Source: a virus. Taken from it: 64,000 nt of DNA. Shown piece after piece: positions 1 to 7,035 of this stretch. The DNA is taken from positions 1-64,000 of the IMG/VR virus record IMGVR_UViG_3300033150_000701, one strand, 5' to 3'. The translations under genes were made by a program, and so were the position numbers. Numbering within the stretch: position 1 is the first letter of the stretch; every line of letters starts with the position of its first letter. The notes below the pieces were generated by a model. It was not told the DNA's origin. It searched no databases and was given only the letters and a program-made list of their open reading frames with translations.

Positions 1-119
1 TCACGTTCAGATCCTAACCTGTCCAGTTCCCTCTCTAGTTCAAGTTTACGTGTACTATTACAGATACTACTACGTTTACAGAAAGACTTTAGCTGTTCAG
101 CCTTAGATAAACGATCCAT
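1..119 (-). CDS. Hypothetical protein, N-terminal fragment (runs off left edge)
   Basis: ATG at 119 is preceded by an AAAGGCGGTG-type ribosome site and the frame stays open to base 1. The 39 visible residues start MDRLSKAEQ and are rich in Lys, Arg, Glu and Leu, so they are probably helical (LELERELDRL looks like the start of a coiled coil). Two Cys occur in the first 21 residues. A copy of the 14-bp palindrome lies 18 bp upstream. No function can be assigned. Confidence 0.6.
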   Translation of the reverse strand, partial: MDRLSKAEQLKSFCKRSSICNSTRKLELERELDRLGSER

Positions 120-136
120 AGACACCGCCTTTCAAT

Positions 137-150
137 ATTCAACGTTGAAT
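137..150. repeat. Palindrome ATTCAACGTTGAAT
   Basis: Exact 14-mer between the stop of the gene ending at 172 and the ribosome site of the gene starting at 119. Confidence 0.95.
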
Positions 151-171
151 AAACTATTGCCTACTAAGTTT

Positions 172-423
172 CTAGACTACCAATATAACATACCCATAGA
201 TTGGATCACCTAGAATGCCATCCTTTAACTCATCTACGCTTAAAGATCCCTGATCGTAATAGCGTATTGAGATCACCATTTCGATCTCATCATTATCTTC
301 TTTAGAAGTAACCTCTTTAACCCTAGCTAATACAGGAACAGATAATGGATGCAGATCAGATAATAGAGCTTGTTGTAACCCTGTAATGTACTCTTTTCTA
401 AGATCCTGATCTGTCTGAGACAA
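172..423 (-). CDS. Small hypothetical protein, paralogue family A (copy 1)
   Basis: 83 residues. The start is TTG at 423, 8 nt downstream of GGAGGT; the nearby ATG is out of frame and gives only 9 codons. It is a paralogue of the genes ending at 3570 and 3848: same length, an N-terminal helix, two central strands, a short helix, and a closing hydrophobic strand (PIYGYVILVV here, PIFGQVIMVF at 3848). No Cys, no membrane segment. Function unknown; three copies within 4 kb suggest a virus-specific family. Confidence 0.75.
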   Translation of the reverse strand: MSQTDQDLRKEYITGLQQALLSDLHPLSVPVLARVKEVTSKEDNDEIEMVISIRYYDQGSLSVDELKDGILGDPIYGYVILVV

Positions 424-437
424 ACATCACTACCTCC

Positions 438-451
438 ATTCAACGTTGAAT
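438..451. repeat. Palindrome ATTCAACGTTGAAT
   Basis: Exact 14-mer directly upstream of the GGAGG of the gene starting at 423 and downstream of a T-tract terminator (479-484). Confidence 0.95.
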
Positions 452-478
452 AAAATTAGCAACCTTAACCTGTACAAT

Positions 479-484
479 AAAAAA
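479..484 (-). terminator. T6 tract ending the E2-like paralogue transcript
   Basis: Six T on the minus strand, about 25 nt past the stop at 509. Its position fits a gene that ends at 509 in the shifted frame, not at 655. Confidence 0.45.
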
Positions 485-508
485 GGTGATAGTGAATCAG
501 ATCTATGC

Positions 509-1668
509 TCACCATTGTTCGTGTTCTAACACTTCCTTCCAAGATATGTAATAGTCATCTAAGTTGCTAGGTGGCTCATCATAGAAAGTAATAACACCTT
601 GAGATATCTTAGCAGGAACGTTTCCATAGGTAGATAACATTATGTTCCAAGCTTCTACGATCTTTCGTTGATCCCTGTAGCTAAGTCCAATGCTCCCAAT
701 GCTTCACGTATACGTTGAGATCGTTCACGTAAACGAGGTGATTCTTGATCTACATGTGGGTGTGGATTCTTTGAACTTACATCTCTAAGTGAAATATACA
801 CGAATGTAATTCCCCGTATAGTTACAACAAATGGTGGTAAAGGTATACGACCTAATTTAAGCCCTTCCAGTTCAACCTTGATACTAAACGGTTCAATGGA
901 TACGTTAGTCACTTTATTGGTTAAGCCAAACACATCTAACAGCATTTCTGGATCGTTGATTGTTAATGCCCTAACTCGATCCTTAGCGTTATTGATCAAA
1001 TTCCTAGTGGTCTTAATACTTTTCATTTCATTCCTAAGCTCAGTTAGTTTATCTTCTAGTTCATTGATTTCAAGAGCAATAGGTTCTATACGACGGTTTA
1101 AGAGATATTTCATGTGATTGTAGTAGTACTTTAACTGGTCAGCAGGTGACAACTCATCCCATTCTAGTTTTCTGAATGAAGTAAACAAGTCAGGTAGAAC
1201 ATAATCTAGGAACTGTTCAATTCTGCCAAACTCGTTAAACACATTATGTGTAAGCCACAGTTTATTAGATCCATGCTTACGAACAGCTACTATCACCCTT
1301 GATCCATCAGTATCAGTAGCATACTGGAAATCATATTTACCAGCTACAGCATCACTTGGAATCTTAACACTTACACATTTCCTTTCATCATAGCAACAAT
1401 ATTCTGATTTAGGAAGGCGGTAAGGTACTAACCTGATCTCCTGTAGTGGATATTTTAACTCGTCAGGCACAGCCATATTGAAAATGTATAATGTTCTAGG
1501 ATCGTAGCTAGTAATAGAGCTTGGTTTACCAAGACAGTTTACAATTTCTACTTGACTGTACGGTTTAATCTCTACTGTTTCAAAATAGCGTGAAATGGTT
1601 TCCTTAGCTTTCCGATCTACTTCATAAGGTCTAAGGTTGAATACTACATCCAATTGTATCACTCCCAT
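509..1668 (-). pseudogene. E2-like (UEV-type) paralogue lacking the catalytic Cys, with a -1 frameshift near its 3' end
   Basis: The open frame runs 1668-655 (337 residues). It aligns along its length with the E2-like protein at the right edge: GSNKLWLTHN, a coiled coil at about residues 190-225, then KVELEGLKLGRIPLPPF and HPHV at 303-306. Where the right-edge protein has catalytic Cys, eight residues after HPH, this copy has Leu313. The frame stops at 655, but the -1 frame continues with IVEAWNIMLSTYGN to a stop at 509-511, matching VVINFLQSYSGD in the paralogue, and a terminator follows. So it is a real frameshift, a lost G in the GGG near 676, or recoding; no X_XXY_YYZ heptamer is visible. 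GGGAGTGAT would position TTG at 1653 better than ATG at 1668. Inferred: a UEV-like partner, as Mms2 is to Ubc13. Confidence 0.6.
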
Positions 1669-1680
1669 TCAACGTTGAAT
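1667..1680. repeat. Palindrome ATTCAACGTTGAAT
   Basis: Exact 14-mer overlapping the upstream edge of the E2-like paralogue, between the T-tracts that follow the Ubl gene and GGGAGTGAT. Confidence 0.95.
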
Positions 1681-1701
1681 AAAAAATAGAAAATAAAAAA
1701 A
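1681..1701 (-). terminator. Double T-tract terminator of the Ubl gene
   Basis: T7 (1701-1695) and T6 (1686-1681) on the minus strand, 20-40 nt past the Ubl stop, as in archaeal oligo-T termination. Confidence 0.6.
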
Positions 1702-1721
1702 GAAACTAGGTGAGTACAGTT

Positions 1722-1928
1722 CTAACCCAACTTAACATCAGGTTGAATTATAATGGTGTCACCGTCTCGTACCTGAGTGTCCATTAGAGCAGTATCACCG
1801 TTCATCCACACAGTACCGCTACTAGCACTTATACCAGCCTTTTCTAGTGCATCCTGAACAGTAGCTCCATCTTCAAGTGTAATCCTGACTGGTGCTTCAC
1901 CTAGTCTCCTAACACGTACTGTAGCCAT
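1722..1928 (-). CDS. Ubiquitin-like beta-grasp protein (ThiS/MoaD/PRTRC-C type)
   Basis: 68 residues from ATG at 1928, preceded by AAAGGAGGGAAAGG; the frame is open upstream to 2030 but that part has no ribosome site. It has the beta-grasp pattern: strand (ATVRVRRLG), strand (PVRITLED), the helix GATVQDALEKAGI, then VWMNGD, a short turn, and a closing VRDGDTIIIQ strand. The C terminus is exposed and ends KLG, with a single terminal Gly instead of GG. Family knowledge: such proteins are adenylated at the C terminus by ThiF/E1 enzymes. E1, JAB and E2-like genes lie at the right end of the window and an E2-like paralogue is next door. It could instead be a sulfur carrier, but no sulfur-transfer gene is visible. 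Confidence 0.75.
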   Translation of the reverse strand: MATVRVRRLGEAPVRITLEDGATVQDALEKAGISASSGTVWMNGDTALMDTQVRDGDTIIIQPDVKLG

Positions 1929-2095
1929 TTGTTTTCCTTTCCCTCCTTTATCTGTTGGTTTCCGTATGCCTAGTTTACCTAGACATACTTTAGAACCTAG
2001 TAAAGTATGAAAGGGCTTTTCTATACTCACCTAGAACAATACACATTAGAAACAGTATGATCCTTGCTTTTCTCCAAGTAGAGTAAACAAACAAG

Positions 2096-2593
2096 TTAGA
2101 TCTCACAGATCACTTGATTTTGATCTGATCGTACGAAGTGACTACAACGTTCACATTCTCTAAGACTCTTAAACCGTCGATCCTTAATACAGAAAACTCC
2201 TACAACCTTTTTCAGTTTTCTAGTTGAGTAAGTAAATGTATAGTACTTTTCAACCTTAAGTGTTGGATCACTAAACCTTTCCCTAAGATGATCAATGAAT
2301 TTAACTAAGCCTTTAGGTAGATCCCAATTGTAGTATTGCTTAGTCACTAGTTCAAGATGTGAAATGGTGATCCTTCGTCTCCTACCTTTCAATTCCCATA
2401 AGCCAACATAGAAAGTACTTGGTGATCCAAACCCTTTAACTCTAAAAGTAGGATTGTAACGGTTTGGATAAAAGTAACCCACACTACTAAAGATAAAATC
2501 TAGGGTTTGTGGATCTCGTTTACTTACTCTATTGTAAAGTTTTTCAGTTTCACTATTTAACTTGAAGACAGGTTGTCCATTAACCATTAGCAT
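2096..2593 (-). CDS. Hypothetical protein with C-terminal Cys cluster
   Basis: 165 residues. The N-terminal and middle parts are basic and aromatic-rich. Near the C terminus there are four Cys (VFCIKD, RECERCSHF, VICEI), which could bind one metal ion. It sits between the Ubl gene and a gene starting at 2925, all on the minus strand, and a T8 tract lies 45 nt upstream of its start. The ribosome site is weak (AAGGCTGTGATC). Not recognised as any family; a nucleic-acid-binding role is only a guess. Confidence 0.65.
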   Translation of the reverse strand: MLMVNGQPVFKLNSETEKLYNRVSKRDPQTLDFIFSSVGYFYPNRYNPTFRVKGFGSPSTFYVGLWELKGRRRRITISHLELVTKQYYNWDLPKGLVKFIDHLRERFSDPTLKVEKYYTFTYSTRKLKKVVGVFCIKDRRFKSLRECERCSHFVRSDQNQVICEI

Positions 2594-2641
2594 TTTAAGA
2601 TCACAGCCTTTTCAATCCACACCACAATCATAATGGTAGAG

Positions 2642-2649
2642 AAAAAAAA
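2642..2649 (-). terminator. T8 terminator
   Basis: Eight T on the minus strand, about 33 nt after the stop of the gene ending at 2683. Confidence 0.6.
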
Positions 2650-2682
2650 GAGATAGGGATCGATGAGACGGTATTGTGTAGT

Positions 2683-2925
2683 TTACTGAACCTTTACGAT
2701 CCTTGATCCATCCCCGTAAGATCCGATCTCGTTAGCAACGTCGAAAAGTACACTTATCAATGCACTACTGGCACCCTTTTTGAGACCACCATCAGCGTTT
2801 AGCAACTCCGCAAGTCCTAAGTCCAATATCGCTTTTCTCACTTTACTTCGCTGAATCCGAACCGTCACTAAGTCTTCAGTAGCCTTAGCCATAGAAACCG
2901 ATCGATCTCCGATTCTCAAAGTCAT
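2683..2925 (-). CDS. Small hypothetical protein
   Basis: 80 residues from ATG at 2925 with a strong AAGGAGGAGAT ribosome site 9-10 nt upstream. A short N-terminal strand region precedes two helices (SKVRKAILDLGLAELL; SSALISVLFDVANEIG). No Cys, no membrane segment. It forms its own transcription unit: TATA-like box at 2981-2990, terminator at 2642-2649. The G-run-rich tract lies further upstream. Function unknown. Confidence 0.7.
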   Translation of the reverse strand: MTLRIGDRSVSMAKATEDLVTVRIQRSKVRKAILDLGLAELLNADGGLKKGASSALISVLFDVANEIGSYGDGSRIVKVQ

Positions 2926-2980
2926 TTCTCTTATCTCCTCCTTGTTGTTTGTTCGATGCGGGATCTAGTTTAGCTTGACT

Positions 2981-2990
2981 TATTTATAAG
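2981..2990 (-). promoter_or_regulatory. TATA-like box (CTTATAAATA)
   Basis: Lies 56-65 nt upstream of ATG 2925, which would give a leader of roughly 30-35 nt containing AAGGAGGAG. It is the best archaeal TATA match seen in the left part of the window. Confidence 0.55.
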
Positions 2991-3003
2991 CTTTACTCCA
3001 GAT

Positions 3004-3086
3004 AAGCCCTAAGCCCTTTTATCGTAAAGCCCTAGTAAGCCCTAAGCCCTATAAACCCCACCATCCAAACCCAAACCCCAAACCCC
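3004..3086 (-). repeat. G-run tandem repeats, telomere-like (GGGGTTT / AGGGCTT)
   Basis: On the plus strand AAGCCCT occurs at 3004, 3011, 3027, 3037 and 3044; AAACCC(C) occurs at 3054, 3067, 3073 and 3080. The minus strand, which is sense for the neighbouring gene, therefore carries nine G3-G4 runs in 83 nt. Confidence 0.8.
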
Positions 3087-3187
3087 AAAAGACAAACACA
3101 ACACAACAACAGACTAAGTACTATTGGCATTGCTATGTGTATTCTCTTGATGTTGCTATGCTATGCTTTAGTGTTGTTTGTGGCTCT

Positions 3188-3201
3188 ATTCAACGTTGAG
3201 T
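3188..3201. repeat. Palindrome, one mismatch (ATTCAACGTTGAGT)
   Basis: Differs from the consensus at position 13. It lies between the T7 terminator and the G-rich tract. Confidence 0.7.
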
Positions 3202-3219
3202 AGAAGTCGAGACTTAGAT

Positions 3220-3226
3220 AAAAAAA
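3220..3226 (-). terminator. T7 terminator
   Basis: Seven T on the minus strand, about 22 nt past the stop of the gene ending at 3248. Confidence 0.55.
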
Positions 3227-3247
3227 GAGTATTGTGGTGTTGAGGTT

Positions 3248-3493
3248 TTACTGGATGTTGTTAGGTACTGTTGAGTTAAAGGTTGGATCTCGATGCCACA
3301 CTTGTATAATCTCTCTACCACGATCTGTTTCTTCAACTAAAACGATCCGTTGTCCACCTAGCCATTCTAAAGCTAGTATCGGATCGTTGTAAAACGTTTT
3401 CTCCATACATCTTAAACACACCTGTCCACCCTTGAATCTAGGGTATATTACATAACCTGAATACATTTTGTAGTGACAGATCCCACATCTCAT
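3248..3493 (-). CDS. Small zinc-finger protein (two CxxC pairs)
   Basis: 81 residues from ATG at 3493, placed about 9 nt after AGGAGAG; the in-frame TTG at 3499 is too close to that site. CGIC near the N terminus and CLRC about 22 residues later form a treble-clef or ribbon-like metal site. The second half (IVLVEETDRGREIIQVW) looks like a beta hairpin. A palindrome copy lies just upstream of the ribosome site. Specific role unknown. Confidence 0.65.
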   Translation of the reverse strand: MRCGICHYKMYSGYVIYPRFKGGQVCLRCMEKTFYNDPILALEWLGGQRIVLVEETDRGREIIQVWHRDPTFNSTVPNNIQ

Positions 3494-3507
3494 TCTCAAT
3501 CTCTCCT

Positions 3508-3521
3508 ATTCAACGTTGAAT
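3508..3521. repeat. Palindrome ATTCAACGTTGAAT
   Basis: Exact 14-mer directly upstream of AGGAGAG of the gene starting at 3493. Confidence 0.95.
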
Positions 3522-3569
3522 GTAAAAGAAAGGGAGTATTGATGTTTAGGTTAAAGTACCACTAGACGC

Positions 3570-3824
3570 TTAATAGATCAACACTACGTCATTAACAGCC
3601 AGATCTGAAAGCTTATCTTTGATCAACTCCGATTCTAGCTTACCGTCTAGTGTCACCTGTACCACTAGCTCTATTCTATTGTCGATCTCAGAATAATCAC
3701 TGTGCAACACCTCAGCCATAATTGCATTTAGATTCAGTTCGTTTACGCAGTATCTTAAGTGTCTAGCTAAAGTTTCAAGTACTGTGTGTCTTAGTTTACG
3801 GATCAGTTCTAAGTGAAAGTCCAT
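3570..3824 (-). CDS. Small hypothetical protein, paralogue family A (copy 2)
   Basis: 84 residues from ATG at 3824, about 11 nt after AGGAG; GTG at 3836 is an alternative but abuts that site. It shares the helix-strand-strand-helix-strand plan of the 423 and 4117 genes and ends NDVVLIY. It lies 23 nt downstream of the 3848 paralogue on the same transcript, so the two are probably co-expressed and may form a heteromer. This is the most diverged of the three copies. Confidence 0.65.
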   Translation of the reverse strand: MDFHLELIRKLRHTVLETLARHLRYCVNELNLNAIMAEVLHSDYSEIDNRIELVVQVTLDGKLESELIKDKLSDLAVNDVVLIY

Positions 3825-3847
3825 ATTGCATCCCACTCCTCTTCTTT

Positions 3848-4117
3848 CTAGAACACCATTATGACTTGACCGAATATCGGTTTAGCCATCAGATCATTTC
3901 TTAGCTTATCTAGTGGTGCATCTGTGTCTTTAGGAAACGGTATTGTCAATAGTACTTCAACGCTATTGTCTTGTGTGATCCGAACCCCCTTGATCTCCCC
4001 ATATAGTGGACAAAACAATGGGAACAACATTTGACCCAATGTGTCTTGTAGTTGTCCCATTGTCATTTTTCTAAGTTCAAACTCTAGGTTGGTGTCTTGA
4101 TTGTTGTTGTTGTTCAA
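3848..4117 (-). CDS. Small hypothetical protein, paralogue family A (copy 3)
   Basis: 89 residues. The apparent start is TTG at 4117, with GGGGGT about 13 nt upstream, and the N terminus carries five consecutive Asn. The rest matches copy 1, including the end PIFGQVIMVF against PIYGYVILVV. It is the first gene of the leftward unit that diverges from the plus-strand gene at 4377. Function unknown. Confidence 0.7.
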   Translation of the reverse strand: MNNNNNQDTNLEFELRKMTMGQLQDTLGQMLFPLFCPLYGEIKGVRITQDNSVEVLLTIPFPKDTDAPLDKLRNDLMAKPIFGQVIMVF

Positions 4118-4376
4118 TTGCTTTACATACCCCCATTTGTTGTTGTGTATCTTTACCTATGGGTTTTAGCAATAAAAGCCTTTAGACAAAAAATGTGTTA
4201 AGCGTATAAGGCAATAAGCCTTAAGATACACACAACCATTGATACAAACTACATTCTAAGCGTGTAAAGGGTTTAAACGGTCTAGCCTACTTTAGGTCTT
4301 GATCAAGGGTTAAAATTGACACAGTTTAGGTTAAAACTACTATAAGCCTAGCAACTCCATAGGATTCTAAAAAAAC
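4118..4376. promoter_or_regulatory. Divergent intergenic region with nested inverted repeats
   Basis: This is the only point where transcription diverges. GTGTATCTT (4145-4153) pairs with AAGATACAC (4223-4231), enclosing a small hairpin AAGGC-AATAA-GCCTT (4208-4222). The region is AT-rich and has no gene. It should hold both promoters and could hold a replication origin or a packaging signal. Confidence 0.5.
4341..4346 (+). promoter_or_regulatory. TATA-like box (TATAAG), probably giving a leaderless mRNA
   Basis: Lies 30-36 nt upstream of GTG 4377 and 40 nt upstream of ATG 4386. No ribosome site is visible, which suits a leaderless archaeal transcript starting near the start codon. Confidence 0.45.
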
Positions 4377-4946
4377 GTGATTCAAATGATTGACAACAAC
4401 TTTGGTTGGGTATGGAAAAACTACAAACTTCTAGTAACGCAATATCGAACCAAAGCAACTAGCGATCTAGAAAGGAGACAAAGACTAGAACAACGAGATC
4501 GAGAATTACACACTATTAAAAAGAAGCTAACCGCTATGGCACAATCGGTTGAATGGCTGATCGATCTAACTGTTAGATCAGTTAATCCACTTAGAACCCA
4601 TAAGCGACGTTGTGGATCACTTAGAAACAAAGGGTACTTGGTACTGTGGAATAGGAAATATCGTTTTGGATATTATACTGTGCAGAATAGCATCTACAAC
4701 ATGGAGTATAAAGCTATACGTAAACTGTTAAGCATACTACCTAAAGATGAGATCGTTGGTACAGACAAAAGGCATAACGTGAAAGGCTTAGTGAATCTAC
4801 CTAAGAGTCAAACAATGGACATTGAAAGAATCTTTGGGATCAAGACTAAGCTATACACGTCGAACATCGATCTTACTGATGAAGAAGAAGTAGACTACTA
4901 TTATGAAGAGCTATTTAGGCAGTTAGGCTTAGTCTACATCCAGTAG
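4377..4946 (+). CDS. Hypothetical protein, first gene of the plus-strand block
   Basis: 189 residues from GTG 4377 (186 from ATG 4386). It is basic, with a helical N-terminal half (residues about 20-60, ERRQRLEQRDRELHTIKKKL), a basic patch THKRRCGSLRNKG, and an acidic C-terminal segment (DLTDEEEVDYYYEELF). The charge pattern suggests DNA binding, but no fold is recognised. It is one of only three plus-strand genes, the other two being terminase subunits, so a role in packaging or early regulation is possible. There is no ribosome site. Confidence 0.65.
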   Translation: MIQMIDNNFGWVWKNYKLLVTQYRTKATSDLERRQRLEQRDRELHTIKKKLTAMAQSVEWLIDLTVRSVNPLRTHKRRCGSLRNKGYLVLWNRKYRFGYYTVQNSIYNMEYKAIRKLLSILPKDEIVGTDKRHNVKGLVNLPKSQTMDIERIFGIKTKLYTSNIDLTDEEEVDYYYEELFRQLGLVYIQ

Positions 4947-5135
4947 CTACATACTCAATCCCTCTAAGCTACTGATCTCCTAACTGCTTAGTTGTTATGC
5001 TAAAATTCACTCTAGAAATAAGAGAGAGATCAGATTAACTACTCACTACTTGACATGCTGGAGCCATTATGTTTCTTGTAGTGTAGGTGTAGTGTGATAG
5101 CTTGGGATCTTAGGTTGAAACGTTCAAGCTGTGTT

Positions 5136-5149
5136 ATTCAACGTTGAAT
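5136..5149. repeat. Palindrome ATTCAACGTTGAAT
   Basis: Exact 14-mer in the 274-bp gap before the small terminase gene, 72 bp upstream of its ATG. A related sequence TTGAAACGTTCAA lies at 5114-5126. Confidence 0.95.
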
Positions 5150-5220
5150 ATCCTCTCTAGGACTCAGATAATCCTTTAATACGCTAACAGGATAGGTTAG
5201 AGACTTAGAGGAGATCACTA

Positions 5221-5751
5221 ATGGGTAGAGTCTGTCAAGTATGCTATCACCCTCATAGAGCATGGATAGAGAAGAGAATACTAGAGGGATGGGTTAAGAA
5301 AGAGATCTATAACGAAATGAAGCGTAAAGATATGAATCCACCTCCATACAAGTCTATACTTAACCATGCTAGGAAATGTATGCAGATCTACATGGATCAG
5401 AGTCTTAAGAGTGATAGGCTTAGAAAGGAAAAGATTAGAGAGGAGATCAAGCGTGATCTGAATACTGCTAAGGGACTTAGACAAAATCTAGAACTGCTTA
5501 ACAGAATGATAGACAGGGTAATAGCTGAAAGTGATGTAGACGATAAGGCTACTAGAGAAGAACTCAGTAGGCTAATACACAGAGTCAATGAGACCATAGA
5601 GCTCATACTAAGATTCAGTGACAAGGTAGGGATCATAGAGGAACCTGAATCACTAGAGGACAAGATCATATACTGTCTAAGAGACTTTCCTAGTGACCTA
5701 ATAGTAAAGTTCAAGCAGAGGTGGGAGTCTCATGGCGATCAAACAGCTTGA
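5221..5751 (+). CDS. Terminase small subunit (probable)
   Basis: 176 residues from ATG 5221 with GAGGAG upstream. The N terminus has CQVC (residues 5-8) followed by a helix-turn-helix-like stretch (RAWIEKRILEGWVKKEIYNEM; SILNHARK) and long amphipathic helices (residues about 65-140) suited to oligomerisation. The call rests on its position: it overlaps the large terminase by 20 nt, the usual TerS-TerL arrangement. TerS proteins recognise viral DNA and load the packaging motor. The CxxC pair suggests a metal site. Confidence 0.7.
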   Translation: MGRVCQVCYHPHRAWIEKRILEGWVKKEIYNEMKRKDMNPPPYKSILNHARKCMQIYMDQSLKSDRLRKEKIREEIKRDLNTAKGLRQNLELLNRMIDRVIAESDVDDKATREELSRLIHRVNETIELILRFSDKVGIIEEPESLEDKIIYCLRDFPSDLIVKFKQRWESHGDQTA

Positions 5752-7033
5752 GGAAGGAGTCACTTCAGGGTTAAAGTTTCTAGAGTGGTATAATGATCCA
5801 GTTCAATTCTACAGAGACGTGTTTAAAGAGGATCCATTCGACTATCAAGCAGACATACTCAGACTGGTTAAGAAAGGACATAAGAGAATTCTATGCTGTG
5901 CCTGCGGGGGCTCAGGAAAAACGAAGTTACTTGCTAGTATAGGCCTGTGGTATGTTACTGTTAAATCTAGGTTTGAAGGTAGACAGGAGGTTATAGTGAT
6001 ATCTGGATCAGCTAGACAGGCTAAGAACCTGTACAATTACTGTAAAGACGCTCTACTTGACAATCCTATTCTCAATAGACTAGTTGAAGGTGAACCTAAG
6101 ATATCAGAGACTAGATTCAAAGATAGAAGTGTGATCAGAGCACTACCCAGCTCATTAACAGCTATTCAGGGTCAACATGGTAATCTAGTACTGTTAGATG
6201 AGGCTAGTCTAGTAGATGACTTCCTGATCAGAGACACATATCGTATTGTAGGTGCACATAAAGGAGCTATAATAATGTCCTCTACTCCAACCTACTATAA
6301 CAGTCTGTTTGTAGAGATGTGGGAGAATACAGACAAGTACCCTGAATGGATACGTAGATCATGGGATGCATATGACTGTCCACTACTAGACGATGACATG
6401 ATAGAGGAAGCTAAGAAACTACCTAGTCAAACATTTGAAATATTTTGGTTAGGTAAACCATACCCTATGACAGGGACCATGCTGCCTTTAGACAAGCTTA
6501 AAGCATGTACTAGAGGAGTTAAACGATTCACATTCAACGTTGAATATCCTACCTTTATGGGAGTTGATTGGGGCTGGGGCCATCCACTAGGAATAGTGAT
6601 CTTACAAAAGAAACAGGACACCTACCTAATACTAGAGACCTTTCTTAAGAAAGGTGGTACTTTTGAAGAGATACATGACTGGATAGAGTCTAGAGCTAAG
6701 TACTACAAGGTTAGATCGATCTATTGTGATGCTTCAGATGTAGGTGAGAACCAGAGACTAGCTAGTAGAGGACTACCTGTTATACCTGTAGCATTCAATA
6801 AGGAGAAAGGGTACTTACAGAGTAAGCTTAAGGACTTAGTGATCAAAACTAAAATATTCATACCTGAAGACGAGTACGATCTGATCAACCAGCTAAGAAC
6901 CTATACATGGGAGAAAAAGGAAAATGATGATCTAGTGGATGCTTTGCTGTTAGCCATTAAGGAAAGTGATGTTGAACCTATCAACAACATTACGTTTTCC
7001 GTTAGAAGAATAAAGAAAAGTAGAAGATGGTAA
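5732..7033 (+). CDS. terL: Terminase large subunit (packaging ATPase-nuclease)
   Basis: 433 residues from ATG 5732 after GAGGTGGGAG. Walker A is GGSGKT (59-64) and Walker B is LVLLDE (152-157), followed by the SST coupling motif in MSSTPTYY. The C-terminal RNase H-like nuclease shows GVDWGWG, YCDAS and DDLVDALLLA, giving three acidic metal-binding positions. It pumps DNA into the prohead through the portal and cuts it. A palindrome copy is embedded at 6532. The gene ends 2 bp from the convergent stop of the giant tail gene. Confidence 0.93.
   Translation: MAIKQLEEGVTSGLKFLEWYNDPVQFYRDVFKEDPFDYQADILRLVKKGHKRILCCACGGSGKTKLLASIGLWYVTVKSRFEGRQEVIVISGSARQAKNLYNYCKDALLDNPILNRLVEGEPKISETRFKDRSVIRALPSSLTAIQGQHGNLVLLDEASLVDDFLIRDTYRIVGAHKGAIIMSSTPTYYNSLFVEMWENTDKYPEWIRRSWDAYDCPLLDDDMIEEAKKLPSQTFEIFWLGKPYPMTGTMLPLDKLKACTRGVKRFTFNVEYPTFMGVDWGWGHPLGIVILQKKQDTYLILETFLKKGGTFEEIHDWIESRAKYYKVRSIYCDASDVGENQRLASRGLPVIPVAFNKEKGYLQSKLKDLVIKTKIFIPEDEYDLINQLRTYTWEKKENDDLVDALLLAIKESDVEPINNITFSVRRIKKSRRW
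6532..6545. repeat. Palindrome ATTCAACGTTGAAT inside terL
   Basis: Exact 14-mer read as Phe-Asn-Val-Glu on the plus strand. Confidence 0.95.
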
Positions 7034-7035
7034 GT

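Larger units (their letters stand above)
2926..3247. other. Gene-free 322-bp regulatory region with telomere-like repeats
   Basis: No credible gene. Reading down the minus strand: T7 terminator (3226-3220), a one-mismatch palindrome (3201-3188), a low-complexity AC/GT stretch, three GGGGTTT-type units plus a further GGGG run (3086-3056), five AGGGCTT units (3050-3004), a TATA-like box (2990-2981) and a leader with a ribosome site. On the minus strand the nine closely spaced G-runs could fold into quadruplexes. Confidence 0.6.
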
